DNA of 64,000 nt from an uncultured Chloroflexota bacterium (lineage in GTDB: Bacteria > Chloroflexota > UBA4733). The stretch lies in contig CALBSQ010000193.1 of assembly GCA_937967325.1 (NCBI GenBank), positions 1 through 64,000 on the forward strand, read 5' to 3'. This document shows positions 7,853 through 16,843 of the stretch, piece after piece (the stretch's first letter is position 1; every line of letters starts with the position of its first letter). Under the pieces are notes generated by a model. It was not told the DNA's origin and ran no database searches. It saw only the letters and a program-made list of their open reading frames with translations. Made by a program: the position numbers and the translations under genes.

Positions 7853-10800
7853 TTGAAGCTTACTGCCACGGCAATCACGCGCCCACTCGCCATCAGCATG
7901 GCGATCCTGGCACTTATCTTGATGGGCTTGATCGCGCACAGCCGGCTCGGGGTGGACCTCCTGCCCACCGTCGCCTTTCCGACCACTTCGGTGAGCATCC
8001 CGTATCCCGGCGCTAGCCCGACAGACGTCGAGACACTCGTCACCAAGCCGGTGGAAGATGCCGTCGCTGGTATTCCCAACGTGTTGCACGTCAGCTCCGT
8101 TTCGGTGGAGGGTGAAAGCGACGTCGTCGTGCAGTTCGCCGACGGCACCGACGCAGATGTCGATGCCATCAACGTCGAACGGGCTGTCTCCGGCATCCGC
8201 GGCAGTCTTCCTTCGGAAGCCCTGGCCCCTTCCGTCAGTAAGTTCGACTTTACCCAACAGCCGATCCTCCTCGTCACTGTCTCCGGCACGCGACCGGCCG
8301 GGCAGTTGTTCGACCTGGCCGATCAGACGATCAAGCCCCGGCTAGAAGGGCTAGACGGCGTCGCTTCGGTTGGTCAGTTCGGCGGCCTACAGCGGGAGAT
8401 CGACGTTCAAGTCGACATGTCCCAGCTTCGTGCATACCATGTCACAATCTCCCAGGTCGTGCAGGCCCTCCAGCGTGGCAATCTGACCCAGCCCACCGGC
8501 TCCGTCGACGCCGGGACGCGCCGCTTCGACATCCGGGTCGTGGGTGAGGTACAGACCCCGGCAGAGTTGGCGAATTTAATCGTGACGCCCGGCACGGACA
8601 CGCCGGTTCGCGTCGGTGACGTGGCGCAAGTTGTCGACACATTCAAGACGCAAACCGTGCTGACGCGCGCCAACGGCAACGCAGCCGTCGCGCTTGCCGT
8701 GTACAAACAAAGTACGGCGAACTCGGTGTCGGTGGCCGGCAACATCCGGGCCACGTTGGACAGCCTGCGGACGGATCTGCCACAGGGCGTCCAGCTTGGA
8801 ACAATCTTCGACAGCTCAGCCACCACCAAGGCGTCCTTGAACGACGTCAACCAGAACCTTATCGCTGCCGTCCTGATAACCGGCGCCGTGCTCCTGTTCT
8901 TCTTACACAACTTCCGCAGCACACTCATCGTGCTGCTCGCCATCCCGACATCGCTCATATCCACCTATGCCGTCATGTATGCGCTGGGCTTCACGCTGAA
9001 CCTCCTGTCGCTGATGGCCCTGGCGCTGCTCATCGGCATTTTGGTCGACGACTCGATTGTCGTCTTGGAGAACATCCATCGTCACTTACATCAAGGGGAG
9101 GAGCCGAGAGCGGCCGCGCTCAATGGGCGCTCCGAGATTGGCCTGGCCGCCATCGCCATCACGTTGGTCGATGTGGTCGTCTACACGCCGGTCGCCTACA
9201 TGTCGGGCCAAATTGGCGCCTTCTTCCGCCAGTTCGGGCTAACCATCACCGCGGCAACCATCTTCTCGCTGCTGATTTCGTTTACCTTGACGCCGATGTT
9301 GGCGTCTCGCTGGCTTAAGTCAGGGCGTGACGCGCCGGTTACCCCGTGGCAGCGCTTCGGCCATCGTTGGGACGGCATGTTGCTGGCTCTCTCCACTCGC
9401 TACGGCTATCTGGTGTCCTGGGCGGTTACCCGCCTACGGCGCCGGCTCCTGGTTCTTGGTACCGCCATCGCGCTGTTGGTACTGGCCGTGGCCCTGATCC
9501 CGCTCCACGTGATTGGCAGCGAGTTCGTGCCGAACTCTGACCAGGGCCTCTTCACTGTCAATCTGGAGATGCCGGTCGGCACCTCGTTGGATGCGACCAA
9601 CCAGATGTTGAGCCGCCTGGAGCAGATGGCTGGACAACAGACGGAAACGGCTCAAACGCTGTCGCTCGCCGGTACCGGCGGATCGGGCGGTGGGGGTGAG
9701 AGCCGCTTCGGCGTGATCTACGTTCAACTGAAGCCGAAGGCGCAGCGGACCCGCACCGACGCCGAGGTCGCGGCGGCTATCCAGGTTCAGGCCGATCGCA
9801 TCCCGGGCATTCGCGTTCGTGCCGTCGTGAACAACTTCGCATCCGGCTCGTCGCAGCCCATTTCCTACCGCATCGAGGGACCGGACGTGAACGAGCTGGC
9901 CAAGCTCGGCGACCAGGTTGCCAACATCATCGCGGCCGTGCCCGGCACGGCCAACGTACAGAATAGCGGGACCAGCGACCTGCCCGAGGTCCAGGTCCAG
10001 GTGAATCAGGCGCGACTTGCCGACCTCGGACTGACCACGAGCGATGTCGTTTCGACCGTGCAAGCGGCGTTACAGGGCGTCGTCGCGACTGAGTTTCGCC
10101 CGCAATCAAAATCACAGGTTGACGTCCGAGTTATTGGAACGCCGGGGGAGCGGGCGAATCCGGCGTCGGTGCTGCCATTGGCTATGACCGCCCCGGGCGG
10201 GGCGCAAGTGACCGTGGGTCAAGTCGCCCATTTGGTTTCTACCACCGGGCCATCACAGATCAATCGCTATGACCGCCTCCAGCAGATCACGGTGGGCGCT
10301 GATCTCACGAACCGTAGTCTCGGCGACGTTAGCGCGGACATTAAGGCGCGCTTGAACAAGATAACGCTTCCCCCGGGCTACAAGTTTGTGGAAGCGGGCA
10401 GCGTGTCCGACCAGAATGACGCTTTCACTTCGCTGATCCAGGCCCTCATATTATCGGTCGTGCTGATGTACATGCTCATGGTGGCGCTCTACGAGTCGTT
10501 CTTCACGCCGTTTGTGATCATGTTTAGCTTGCCGATGGCGGTGGTCGGCGCCTTCGCGGCCCTCGCAATCACGGGCGATACGCTGAACATCTTCTCCATG
10601 ATCGGCCTGATCATGCTCATGGGGCTGGTGGCAAAGAATGCCATCTTGCTGGTGGACTATACCAACACGCTGCGATCACGCGGCATGGCACGGTTCGAGG
10701 CTATCCAGCTCGCCGGTCAGACGCGACTCCGCCCGATCCTCATGACCACGTCCGCGATGACACTCGCCATGCTGCCGCTGGCCCTAAAGATCGGACAAGG

Positions 10801-11056
10801 CTCGGAGATGCGCGCCTCAATGGGCGTCGTGCTGGTCGGCGGCTTGCTATCTTCCCTACTGCTGACGTTGTTGCTGGTTCCGGTCATGTACGTCACCACC
10901 GAGAACATCACGCAGCGCCTCGGCCGCTTCGGATTCTGGCTCATCCATCCGTTCCGCAGGCCGCGGCTGCCCGGCGAAGCCGCTGCTCGATCCGCCGAAT
11001 GGGCTACGCCACGCGCACGTCGAGAGCCGGCGTTGTCGGGCACGGATGGCGACTAG
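7853..11056 (+). CDS. RND-family efflux transporter (AcrB/MdtC-like)
   Basis: A 1067-residue HAE1-type RND pump driven by proton influx. It has the internal two-fold repeat: TM1 near residue 12-30, a large periplasmic-type loop, TM2-6 with the proton-relay acids in LVDDSIVVLENIH, TM7 near 530, a second loop, and TM8-12 with the relay lysine in GLVAKNAILLVDY. TTG 7853 is preceded by ACGGAGGC at good spacing. The usual membrane-fusion and outer-membrane partners are not adjacent, so it either recruits distant partners or works alone in a single-membrane cell. Substrate cannot be read from the sequence. Confidence 0.92.
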   Translation: MKLTATAITRPLAISMAILALILMGLIAHSRLGVDLLPTVAFPTTSVSIPYPGASPTDVETLVTKPVEDAVAGIPNVLHVSSVSVEGESDVVVQFADGTDADVDAINVERAVSGIRGSLPSEALAPSVSKFDFTQQPILLVTVSGTRPAGQLFDLADQTIKPRLEGLDGVASVGQFGGLQREIDVQVDMSQLRAYHVTISQVVQALQRGNLTQPTGSVDAGTRRFDIRVVGEVQTPAELANLIVTPGTDTPVRVGDVAQVVDTFKTQTVLTRANGNAAVALAVYKQSTANSVSVAGNIRATLDSLRTDLPQGVQLGTIFDSSATTKASLNDVNQNLIAAVLITGAVLLFFLHNFRSTLIVLLAIPTSLISTYAVMYALGFTLNLLSLMALALLIGILVDDSIVVLENIHRHLHQGEEPRAAALNGRSEIGLAAIAITLVDVVVYTPVAYMSGQIGAFFRQFGLTITAATIFSLLISFTLTPMLASRWLKSGRDAPVTPWQRFGHRWDGMLLALSTRYGYLVSWAVTRLRRRLLVLGTAIALLVLAVALIPLHVIGSEFVPNSDQGLFTVNLEMPVGTSLDATNQMLSRLEQMAGQQTETAQTLSLAGTGGSGGGGESRFGVIYVQLKPKAQRTRTDAEVAAAIQVQADRIPGIRVRAVVNNFASGSSQPISYRIEGPDVNELAKLGDQVANIIAAVPGTANVQNSGTSDLPEVQVQVNQARLADLGLTTSDVVSTVQAALQGVVATEFRPQSKSQVDVRVIGTPGERANPASVLPLAMTAPGGAQVTVGQVAHLVSTTGPSQINRYDRLQQITVGADLTNRSLGDVSADIKARLNKITLPPGYKFVEAGSVSDQNDAFTSLIQALILSVVLMYMLMVALYESFFTPFVIMFSLPMAVVGAFAALAITGDTLNIFSMIGLIMLMGLVAKNAILLVDYTNTLRSRGMARFEAIQLAGQTRLRPILMTTSAMTLAMLPLALKIGQGSEMRASMGVVLVGGLLSSLLLTLLLVPVMYVTTENITQRLGRFGFWLIHPFRRPRLPGEAAARSAEWATPRARREPALSGTDGD

Positions 11057-11117
11057 CCGCCGCGTGTGAATGGTCTCCGGATCGTTCGACCGCCGGAACG
11101 CTGAGGAGGCATCTGGT

Positions 11118-12407
11118 ATGGCCAGGCCACGGCATCGGATGCGAGATCGCGCAATAGCGTTGGATGTCCCGGCGGAGGATGTCCAGCAGCTCGTCGAACG
11201 GCTACGCGGCCTACCGGCGACCGCGGAGGCGGAGGAGTGGCTTCAACAGATCGGGGATGATCGGCGCGCACTACCGGCCGCCGTTGCCCAGATGATCGAC
11301 GATGGTCAAGCCGGATTCAGCGACGTGCTGGCAATGCTCGGTTCATTGCCTGATGTAGGATCGGTCGTCATCCAGGGCCTGGTGGCGTCTCGCTCCGCGG
11401 ACGCGGCGCCGGTGTTGCTGCGCATCGCTAGTAGCGCGGTCGACAAGGACGTGATAAAGGCGGCGCGGCGCGGCCTGCACCAGCTCGCCGGCGTTGGCAT
11501 CGGCGCCGGCGCCCGCCCGGTCCCATCGGGGGTCGCCGTTTTTCGTCCCGTGACACCCGGCATCGCCTGGGCGCGAGCGCTCGCGGGACCATACGACGAA
11601 GGTGGGCAGCGTTTCGTGATGTTGGCACAGGCCACATTGCCGGTCGGAGCGACGATGGCCGTGAGCGTCATCAGCGAACAAGAGGGTCTGCTCATCTTCC
11701 AGGCGGTGAGCCGGACCCACCGGCAGTTGGAGAAGGAGTGGGACGAGTATCGGCGGACGGAGGAAGCGAACGCGCCGGTGGAGATACCGTTCGACTACGC
11801 CCAATGGCTGCTCGCCGAGGCTGCGCAAGTCACCTCAACCCGTGGCGTGGAGCAGCCGGAGGACTACACGGCGTGGCAGGAAGTCGCCGGAGGGGTGAAA
11901 GCCGGTATCTCACCTCACCTCATCTATGATGAGGTGGGCGTCGACGCCGACGCTCCATCGGCGTCGGCGCTGACCAGTAGCGACACCTTGCTCACCGAGC
12001 CAGAGATCGAGTGGTGGACCGTGCCGATCGAGCCGCTCACGTCCTACGGAGTGGAACTCCTCCAGGCTCGCAGCTCGACACTGGTCGTCAGCGAGGCTGC
12101 CCAAGCCGATCGGGAGCGGCAGATCATTGCTCGCGCCGCGGACGCGGTCTTTACCGCCGACTTGCGCCAGCGTTGCAAGCGCAGACTCGAGGAGGTCGCC
12201 CTCATCTTTGCTCGCACCAATCGGTCCGTGCAGGCTACCGGAGCGCTGGCCGCCGCCGTCGTACTTGGTATGGACGATCGCGCCCCGTCCAGCGTGCCGT
12301 TTGTCATGGGACTAGTCGAACGAGCCGTCGCCGCGGCAGCCGAAGTGGCCGCCCCCGCCTCGCAAGCCGGGCGCGAGGCTCTGACACGGCTGTATACGGG
12401 CAGATAG
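11118..12407 (+). CDS. Conserved-looking hypothetical protein with helical-repeat N-terminus
   Basis: The product (429 aa from ATG 11118, with GAGGAGG at 11103-11109) is not recognised. Residues about 5-130 are helical and resemble a HEAT-like array (PVLLRIASSAVDKDVIKAARRG). The central and C-terminal parts are acidic, soluble and alpha/beta, with a long helix LEKEWDEYRRTEE. No signal peptide or membrane segment is seen, so it is cytoplasmic. It follows the RND gene by 61 bp and may share its transcript. Its TAG stop forms the base of a perfect terminator hairpin shared with the opposite gene. Confidence 0.7.
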   Translation: MARPRHRMRDRAIALDVPAEDVQQLVERLRGLPATAEAEEWLQQIGDDRRALPAAVAQMIDDGQAGFSDVLAMLGSLPDVGSVVIQGLVASRSADAAPVLLRIASSAVDKDVIKAARRGLHQLAGVGIGAGARPVPSGVAVFRPVTPGIAWARALAGPYDEGGQRFVMLAQATLPVGATMAVSVISEQEGLLIFQAVSRTHRQLEKEWDEYRRTEEANAPVEIPFDYAQWLLAEAAQVTSTRGVEQPEDYTAWQEVAGGVKAGISPHLIYDEVGVDADAPSASALTSSDTLLTEPEIEWWTVPIEPLTSYGVELLQARSSTLVVSEAAQADRERQIIARAADAVFTADLRQRCKRRLEEVALIFARTNRSVQATGALAAAVVLGMDDRAPSSVPFVMGLVERAVAAAAEVAAPASQAGREALTRLYTGR

Positions 12408-12440
12408 CGACGATTCTGGAGGACCCCAGAATCGTCGCTA
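12405..12440. terminator. Bidirectional terminator hairpin containing both stop codons
   Basis: A perfect 15-bp inverted repeat (TAGCGACGATTCTGG and its reverse complement) with a 6-nt loop AGGACC. The outer TAG on each strand is the stop codon of the gene on that strand (hypothetical gene to the left, M23 gene to the right). No T-tract follows on either side, as is common in GC-rich genomes. Confidence 0.75.
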
Positions 12441-13982
12441 ATGCCTGACGGTTGCCGCCGGACCGGGCGACGCCGACGGCCTTGACGTTGGAGTCGCCGT
12501 TGGCACTGCCGTGGTCGTCGTCGCCGTCGCCGTCGCGGTCGCCGGGGCCATAGTGGCGGCGGCGCCGGGGGAGGCGAGGGGCGTCGGCGGTACCGCGGTC
12601 GCCGACGTACCATGCGGCTCGATGACCAGCTGGTTCGCGGGCGTTGGTGTGGCCGGAGCGCCTGGCGTCACGGACGGAGTCGGCGACACGGGGCTCGGGG
12701 CCGCCGACGGACCGGGTAGCGGTGTCGCCGCGCCACCACTTGGTGTGGCGACGGCAGTAACGGTACCTCCTGGAGTCGCCGTTGGTGTAGGTGACACCGT
12801 TGGCGTGGGTGTTCCCGCGCTGAACGCCAGGTGTACGGTGGCGTTGGCATCGACTGGAGTCGCCGCGGCCGGCTGCTGATCATCGAGTGCCCCGACCGGT
12901 ACCGTCGTCGAGGCTTTCGCGGGATCGATGATCAGGTGGATGGGGTAGCCCATCAGTACCGCTAGCACCTTCGACTCCGTCAGCCCGGCCAGCGATGGCA
13001 ACTGCACCGGCGGCGGCGCCGGCGGCGCACTGTTGACCAGTAGACTCAACGGGTCTACCGGCTTGCCATCCTTGTGAATCGCGAAGTGAACGTGCGGCCC
13101 CGTACTATGCCCCGTTGAGCCGCGGAGAGCAATGACCTGCCCCTGGCGAACAACGTCACCCACCTTGACCGCCACCTGCTCATTGTGACCGTAGGCGGTG
13201 ACATACCCATCGCCATGATCGATTTCCACGGCGTTGCCTAGCCCACCGTAGTCAACCCCAGCGAAGACGACCGTTCCGGAGTCGGCGGCGACAATGTTTG
13301 TGCCCGCCGGCCCGGCGATGTCGATGGCAAGATGCTGGGGTTCGAACGGCGTACTGATGAAGCCCTGTGCCGGCCAGATGAAGACGCCGGTCGCTTTGAC
13401 GCCCGGCAGCGCCGTGGCCGATGGCGGCGGGACGTAGGCGGGCCAACTGATGAACGGCGCGTTGGGGACTTTGCTCAGGTCGGTCAGCGTGTCGCCGGCA
13501 TAGGGATTCGGCGTGGGCGTTGGGCTAGGCGTGGGCGTTGGGCTTGGTGATGGCGTGGCCGTCTTCGTCGCCGTGGCGGAAGCAGCCGGCCCAGTGGGCG
13601 CCGCGAGGACTAAGTGCAGAGGGATGCCAAACGCCCGGACCGTGTCGGACGTAGGCGTCGGCGTGGACGTTCCGATCGCCGCGCTACTCTGTGAGGCGGA
13701 AGTGGTCGTGCCGGCACGAGACGACGCGGAGCCAGTTGCCGAAGCAGACGGCGAGGCGACGGCATCCTGAATGTGTGTGGCCCTTGACGGGGGCGCCTGG
13801 TGGCCGGCATCCACCGTTGTCACCGGTCGCGGCGCGGGGCCAGCATTGACCGGGAGCGTGGGGGCCAGCGCTAGCAGGGCGACTAGAGCCGCTTGCACGG
13901 CCGCCGCGGTTCCGGCGGCCCGCACGGGTTGGGACTGCGCGGCGTGCCTGACCGTGCTAACTGGGTGTCGTAGACTCGTCAC
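12438..13982 (-). CDS. Secreted M23-family (LytM) zinc metallopeptidase with PASTA-like domain
   Basis: The 514-residue protein has a signal-like N-terminus (hydrophobic run at about 21-48 ending LPVNA), a long low-complexity Ser/Thr/Pro/Ala region, then the LytM domain at about 215-320. Zinc ligands are visible as HLAID (H-x3-D) and HVHF (HxH), with the conserved YGHNEQ. A domain like PASTA follows (LPSLAGLTESKVLAVLMGYPI), then a second Thr/Pro-rich tail. Family members cut peptidoglycan peptide cross-links at the cell surface. The two linkers and PASTA-like module suggest wall binding. GTG 13982 has no strong Shine-Dalgarno, so the start is uncertain. Confidence 0.87.
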   Translation of the reverse strand: MTSLRHPVSTVRHAAQSQPVRAAGTAAAVQAALVALLALAPTLPVNAGPAPRPVTTVDAGHQAPPSRATHIQDAVASPSASATGSASSRAGTTTSASQSSAAIGTSTPTPTSDTVRAFGIPLHLVLAAPTGPAASATATKTATPSPSPTPTPSPTPTPNPYAGDTLTDLSKVPNAPFISWPAYVPPPSATALPGVKATGVFIWPAQGFISTPFEPQHLAIDIAGPAGTNIVAADSGTVVFAGVDYGGLGNAVEIDHGDGYVTAYGHNEQVAVKVGDVVRQGQVIALRGSTGHSTGPHVHFAIHKDGKPVDPLSLLVNSAPPAPPPVQLPSLAGLTESKVLAVLMGYPIHLIIDPAKASTTVPVGALDDQQPAAATPVDANATVHLAFSAGTPTPTVSPTPTATPGGTVTAVATPSGGAATPLPGPSAAPSPVSPTPSVTPGAPATPTPANQLVIEPHGTSATAVPPTPLASPGAAATMAPATATATATTTTAVPTATPTSRPSASPGPAATVRH

Positions 13983-14278
13983 GACTTGATCGCACCGGAG
14001 GCGATGGCCCGCGTCGTCACGATCCGAAGCAGCGCGTGATAGGTCACTGGACGCGTGTGCTGCTCAGCCTGCAAGTCAACGGCATCATCCACACCGTCGT
14101 TGGGACGACGCGCCTACTCTGTCGCACCCGCGCCATGGATCTCTCTAGCTGCTTCCATACTTGGCTTCAACTCATCCGAGTATACCGGCCTCACCGTCCT
14201 GGACCGGACGCAGCTTGCAGTCTCGATAGCCCGAATGACCTCCATTGGCGCCCAGGCGGGGCCGATGCGAGACGACGC
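13983..14278. other. Intergenic spacer with candidate minus-strand -10 element
   Basis: This 296-bp stretch lies between the 3' end of the enoyl-CoA hydratase gene and the start of the M23 gene, both on the minus strand. No convincing gene is seen. A minus-strand TATACT (plus-strand AGTATA at 14179-14184) could be the -10 box for the M23 gene, but no good -35 lies at the right distance. Confidence 0.35.
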
Positions 14279-15058
14279 TTACTGTGCTTGGAAGCGAGGA
14301 GCGCGTTTCTCGGCGAAGGCGCGCGTACCCTCCTGCGAATCCTCTGTCCGGAGCAGATCCTCCGACAGCCGTCTCTCCAGGTCCAGACCTTCCTCCAACG
14401 TGCCCTCCAGGCCCTGCAGCACAGCACGCTTCACCGCGCGTACCGCCAGCGGCCCGCGCTGCAGAATCGTCTCGGCAAGCTGCGATGCGGACGACATCAG
14501 TTCGGGGAGAGGCACTACTCGGTTGACCAGTCCCAGCCGGAGCGCTTCGGCGGCGTCGATCTGCTCGCCGGTCAACATCAGCTCCATGGCGCGGCCGACG
14601 GGGATCGCCCGCGGTAGCCGCTGTGTGCCGCCGGCGCCGGGAATGATGCCCCAGCGCACCTCCGGCAATCCGAATCGCGCATGCTCGGCGGCCACGCGCA
14701 GATCGCAGCAGAGCGCCAGCTCCAAGCCGCCACCCACCGCATAACCGTTGATGGCGGCGATGATCGGCTTCCACGTGGTGAAGCCGCGCGTGATCCCGGC
14801 GAAGGTCGTGCCGATACCCTTGCCGGCGCGAACGGCGGCGGCCCGAGCCGGGATCAACGCCTTCAAGTCCGCTCCGGCGCTGAAGGCGCGGTCGCCAGCC
14901 CCGGTCACTATGGCGATCCAGATGTCGGCGTCGTCCCGAAAGCGGTTGAAGGCGTCGCCGAGGGCGTCGTTGTGTTCCGGATCGAGCGCATTGAGCGCCT
15001 CCGGCCGGTCGATGGTGATGCGCGCGACGCGGCCGTCGACATCGTAATGGATAGGCAT
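14279..15058 (-). CDS. Enoyl-CoA hydratase/isomerase (crotonase family)
   Basis: The enzyme (259 aa, normal length) would hydrate trans-2-enoyl-CoA, such as crotonyl-CoA, to the 3-hydroxyacyl-CoA. Motifs: the oxyanion-hole segment AFSAGADLKAL, the second hole segment YAVGGGLELALCCDLRVA, and the catalytic glutamate in GLPEVRWGIIPGAGGTQRL. The ATG at 15058 is preceded by GGAGGAAG. It is the last gene of the minus-strand acyl-CoA operon, separated from the upstream dehydrogenase gene by repeat cassette A1. Confidence 0.92.
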   Translation of the reverse strand: MPIHYDVDGRVARITIDRPEALNALDPEHNDALGDAFNRFRDDADIWIAIVTGAGDRAFSAGADLKALIPARAAAVRAGKGIGTTFAGITRGFTTWKPIIAAINGYAVGGGLELALCCDLRVAAEHARFGLPEVRWGIIPGAGGTQRLPRAIPVGRAMELMLTGEQIDAAEALRLGLVNRVVPLPELMSSASQLAETILQRGPLAVRAVKRAVLQGLEGTLEEGLDLERRLSEDLLRTEDSQEGTRAFAEKRAPRFQAQ

Positions 15059-15071
15059 CGTCTTCCTCCAA

Positions 15072-15198
15072 CGAGCTATCAGCTATCAGCCGTCAGCTAT
15101 CAGCGACACGACGGCACGACGGGATACCGGACTGCACCGTTGCCGCAGCTGGAGGCCACCAGGTTGCTGATAGCTGACGGCTGATAGCTGATAGCTCG
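15072..15198. repeat. Inverted-repeat cassette A1
   Basis: Two perfectly complementary 33-bp arms (15072-15104 and 15166-15198) built from GCTATCAGC units flank a 61-bp spacer. On the minus strand it begins 3 nt after the stop of the acyl-CoA dehydrogenase gene and ends next to the Shine-Dalgarno of the enoyl-CoA hydratase gene. The spacer, including GCTGGAGGCCACC, is homologous to that of A2 at 18938-18998. Confidence 0.9.
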
Positions 15199-15201
15199 CC
15201 A

Positions 15202-16407
15202 TCACCGAAATGCGTCCAGCCCGGTCAGCGCGCGGCCGAGGACCAAGGCGTGAATCTCATCGGTACCCTCATATGTCGCTTCGCTCTCCAGGTTGGCCGC
15301 GTGGCGCAGGCTCACGGCCTGGTCCGTGATCCCGTGGGCTCCTAGGATACTGCGCGCTGTGTGCGCAATCGCCTGCGCCGCTCGCACGTTCTCGCGTTTG
15401 CCGAGCGACACATGGGTATGATGGAGCGCGCCTTGCTCCTTCAGGCGTCCGAGATGGAGCGCCAGCAGCTTCATCTGGACGAGCCGCCCGTACATGTCAG
15501 CCAGCTTCTGCTGCGTGAGCTGGAAGCCGGCGATTGGCCGGCCGAACTGCTGCCGCCGGCCAGCAAAGGCGAGCGCCTCCTCGAAGCAAGCCTCGGCGGC
15601 GCCGATTACTCCCCAGATGATGCCGTAACGCGCCTCGGTGAGGCATTCCAAGGCGGAACGCAGCCCGTTGGCGAGCGGCAAGACCGCGGACTCCGGCAGG
15701 AAGCAGGACCGCAGCTCGATCTCAGCACTGGCCGAGGCGCGGAAGGATAGCTTGCCGTGGATCCCTCGCACGACGAAACCCGGCGTGGTTGCCGGTACCA
15801 GGAAGCCGTCGATGGTATCACCGCGGCGTGCCCACACGACCACAACCCCAGCCATCGTCGCATTGGTCGACCAGCGCTTGAGGCCTTCCAGCACATACCC
15901 CACGTCGACCCTCTGGGCCGTTGTCTCCATCGCGGCTGGATCCGAGCCGTGGTCCGGCTCGGTCAGCGCGAAGGCGCCAATCACGTCGCCCCGCGCCATT
16001 GGATCAAGGTACTGTGCTTTCTGCTCGTCCGAGCCAAACCGAGCGATGGCCGTGCCGCAAAGGTGGGAATGCACAGAAACGAAGCTGCGCAGGCCGGCAT
16101 CGCCGCGTTCCAGCTCCTGGGCGATCAAGCCCTGCTGAACGGCCGGGCGCGCCGTCTGCGCCTCCGTCGCCAGCAGGCCAAGGTGGGCCAGCTCCGGCAC
16201 GAGCTGCCTCGGGAACTCGCCCCGCTCATAGCAGCCGGCGATTATTGGCTGGACCGACTGCTGGATAAAGCTGCGCACTCGCGACCGGACAGCGAGCTCC
16301 TCAGCCGTCAGTAAGCGGTCGAAGGCGGCATAGTCGGGCAACGAGATGAGGCGCTCCCTCCGGTCACCACACTCAAGCGGCGCGCGATGGAGCGCGCCAT
16401 AGTTCAC
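15202..16407 (-). CDS. Acyl-CoA dehydrogenase, glutaryl-CoA dehydrogenase-like
   Basis: A flavin-dependent acyl-CoA dehydrogenase of 401 aa. Compared with general acyl-CoA dehydrogenases it looks closest to glutaryl-CoA dehydrogenase: the N-terminal PDYAAFDRLLTAEE, the flavin segment LTEPDHGSDPAAMETTA, ARYGIIWGVIGAAE, RQQFGRPIAGFQLTQQKLADM, and the C-terminal ATYEGTDEIHALVLGRALTG with the catalytic glutamate in YEGT. It would oxidise and decarboxylate glutaryl-CoA to crotonyl-CoA, which the neighbouring hydratase, dehydrogenase and thiolase could finish. The GTG start overlaps the upstream stop (GTGA), though a later start near LISLPDY is possible. Confidence 0.88.
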   Translation of the reverse strand: MNYGALHRAPLECGDRRERLISLPDYAAFDRLLTAEELAVRSRVRSFIQQSVQPIIAGCYERGEFPRQLVPELAHLGLLATEAQTARPAVQQGLIAQELERGDAGLRSFVSVHSHLCGTAIARFGSDEQKAQYLDPMARGDVIGAFALTEPDHGSDPAAMETTAQRVDVGYVLEGLKRWSTNATMAGVVVVWARRGDTIDGFLVPATTPGFVVRGIHGKLSFRASASAEIELRSCFLPESAVLPLANGLRSALECLTEARYGIIWGVIGAAEACFEEALAFAGRRQQFGRPIAGFQLTQQKLADMYGRLVQMKLLALHLGRLKEQGALHHTHVSLGKRENVRAAQAIAHTARSILGAHGITDQAVSLRHAANLESEATYEGTDEIHALVLGRALTGLDAFR

Positions 16408-16769
16408 ACGGCAGCAGGGGATATCCCTAGACTGAGACAGCTCATCAATTCCTTGGCGGACTGGACCGATAATGGGCGCGTAAGGTACGGATTGGCCAGT
16501 TCGTAGACAACTTCACGCAGCCCATCCTCATGGCCGCGCTCGTAGCCTATGTCCTCGCGCCCCTCAATAGCATTTGCCCAATCCTCGACGTCCGGCGGCT
16601 GTATTTCTCCGCTTAGGTATCGACCCAGGATAGCCAATACGTGCGCTCTCTCTATGGTTGCCAGTTCACGATCACTGTCCCAGCCAAACCGCGCCAGGGG
16701 AGCCGACAGATCGGACAGGGGCCGGTCAAAGCGCAACAATGAACGCAGCAAATCGGCCCGATTCGTCAT
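16404..16769 (-). CDS. Small hypothetical protein embedded in the acyl-CoA operon
   Basis: The 121-residue product is not recognised. It is acidic and soluble, with a recognisable stretch DVEDWANAIEGREDIGYE in its middle and no membrane segment or zinc motif. Its stop overlaps the GTG of the dehydrogenase gene, and its ATG overlaps the stop of a 25-codon reading frame upstream, so it appears translationally coupled. Its DNA looks less GC-rich than its neighbours. Its place inside a fatty-acid operon gives no clear functional clue; transfer from elsewhere is possible. Confidence 0.6.
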   Translation of the reverse strand: MTNRADLLRSLLRFDRPLSDLSAPLARFGWDSDRELATIERAHVLAILGRYLSGEIQPPDVEDWANAIEGREDIGYERGHEDGLREVVYELANPYLTRPLSVQSAKELMSCLSLGISPAAV

Positions 16770-16843
16770 GGGAACTTCTGTTTCACACTCACGATAGTCC
16801 CGTCAGGCGCGTACGTCTTCTTATCACGTACCGGGATACTCAT
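16766..16843 (-). CDS. Possible 25-codon peptide coupled to the next gene
   Basis: An ATG at 16843 opens a short frame (MSIPVRDKKTYAPDG then TIVSVKQKFP) that starts inside the last codons of the hydroxyacyl-CoA dehydrogenase gene in a different frame and stops at an ATGA overlap with the 121-residue gene. The overlaps at both ends suggest translation, or a leader or remnant of a longer gene. The evidence is only positional; it may be chance. Confidence 0.25.
   Translation of the reverse strand: MSIPVRDKKTYAPDGTIVSVKQKFP

Noticed and set aside
12511..12879. Val/Gly-rich plus-strand frame opposite the M23 gene
   Set aside because: It is the antisense of the Thr/Pro/Ala-rich tail of the M23 protein; such low-complexity DNA keeps several frames open.
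13490..13560. Short tandem repeats in the M23 gene
   Set aside because: They encode the Thr/Pro/Ser linker; codon-level repetition is normal for such linkers.
14055..14744. Plus-strand frame of 229 codons opposite the enoyl-CoA hydratase gene
   Set aside because: It is antisense to a gene with clear catalytic motifs and has no Shine-Dalgarno or recognisable domain.
15072..15198. Possible CRISPR-like array from repeated GCTATCAGC units
   Set aside because: The units are inverted arms around one spacer, not direct repeats with regular spacers, and no cas genes are present.
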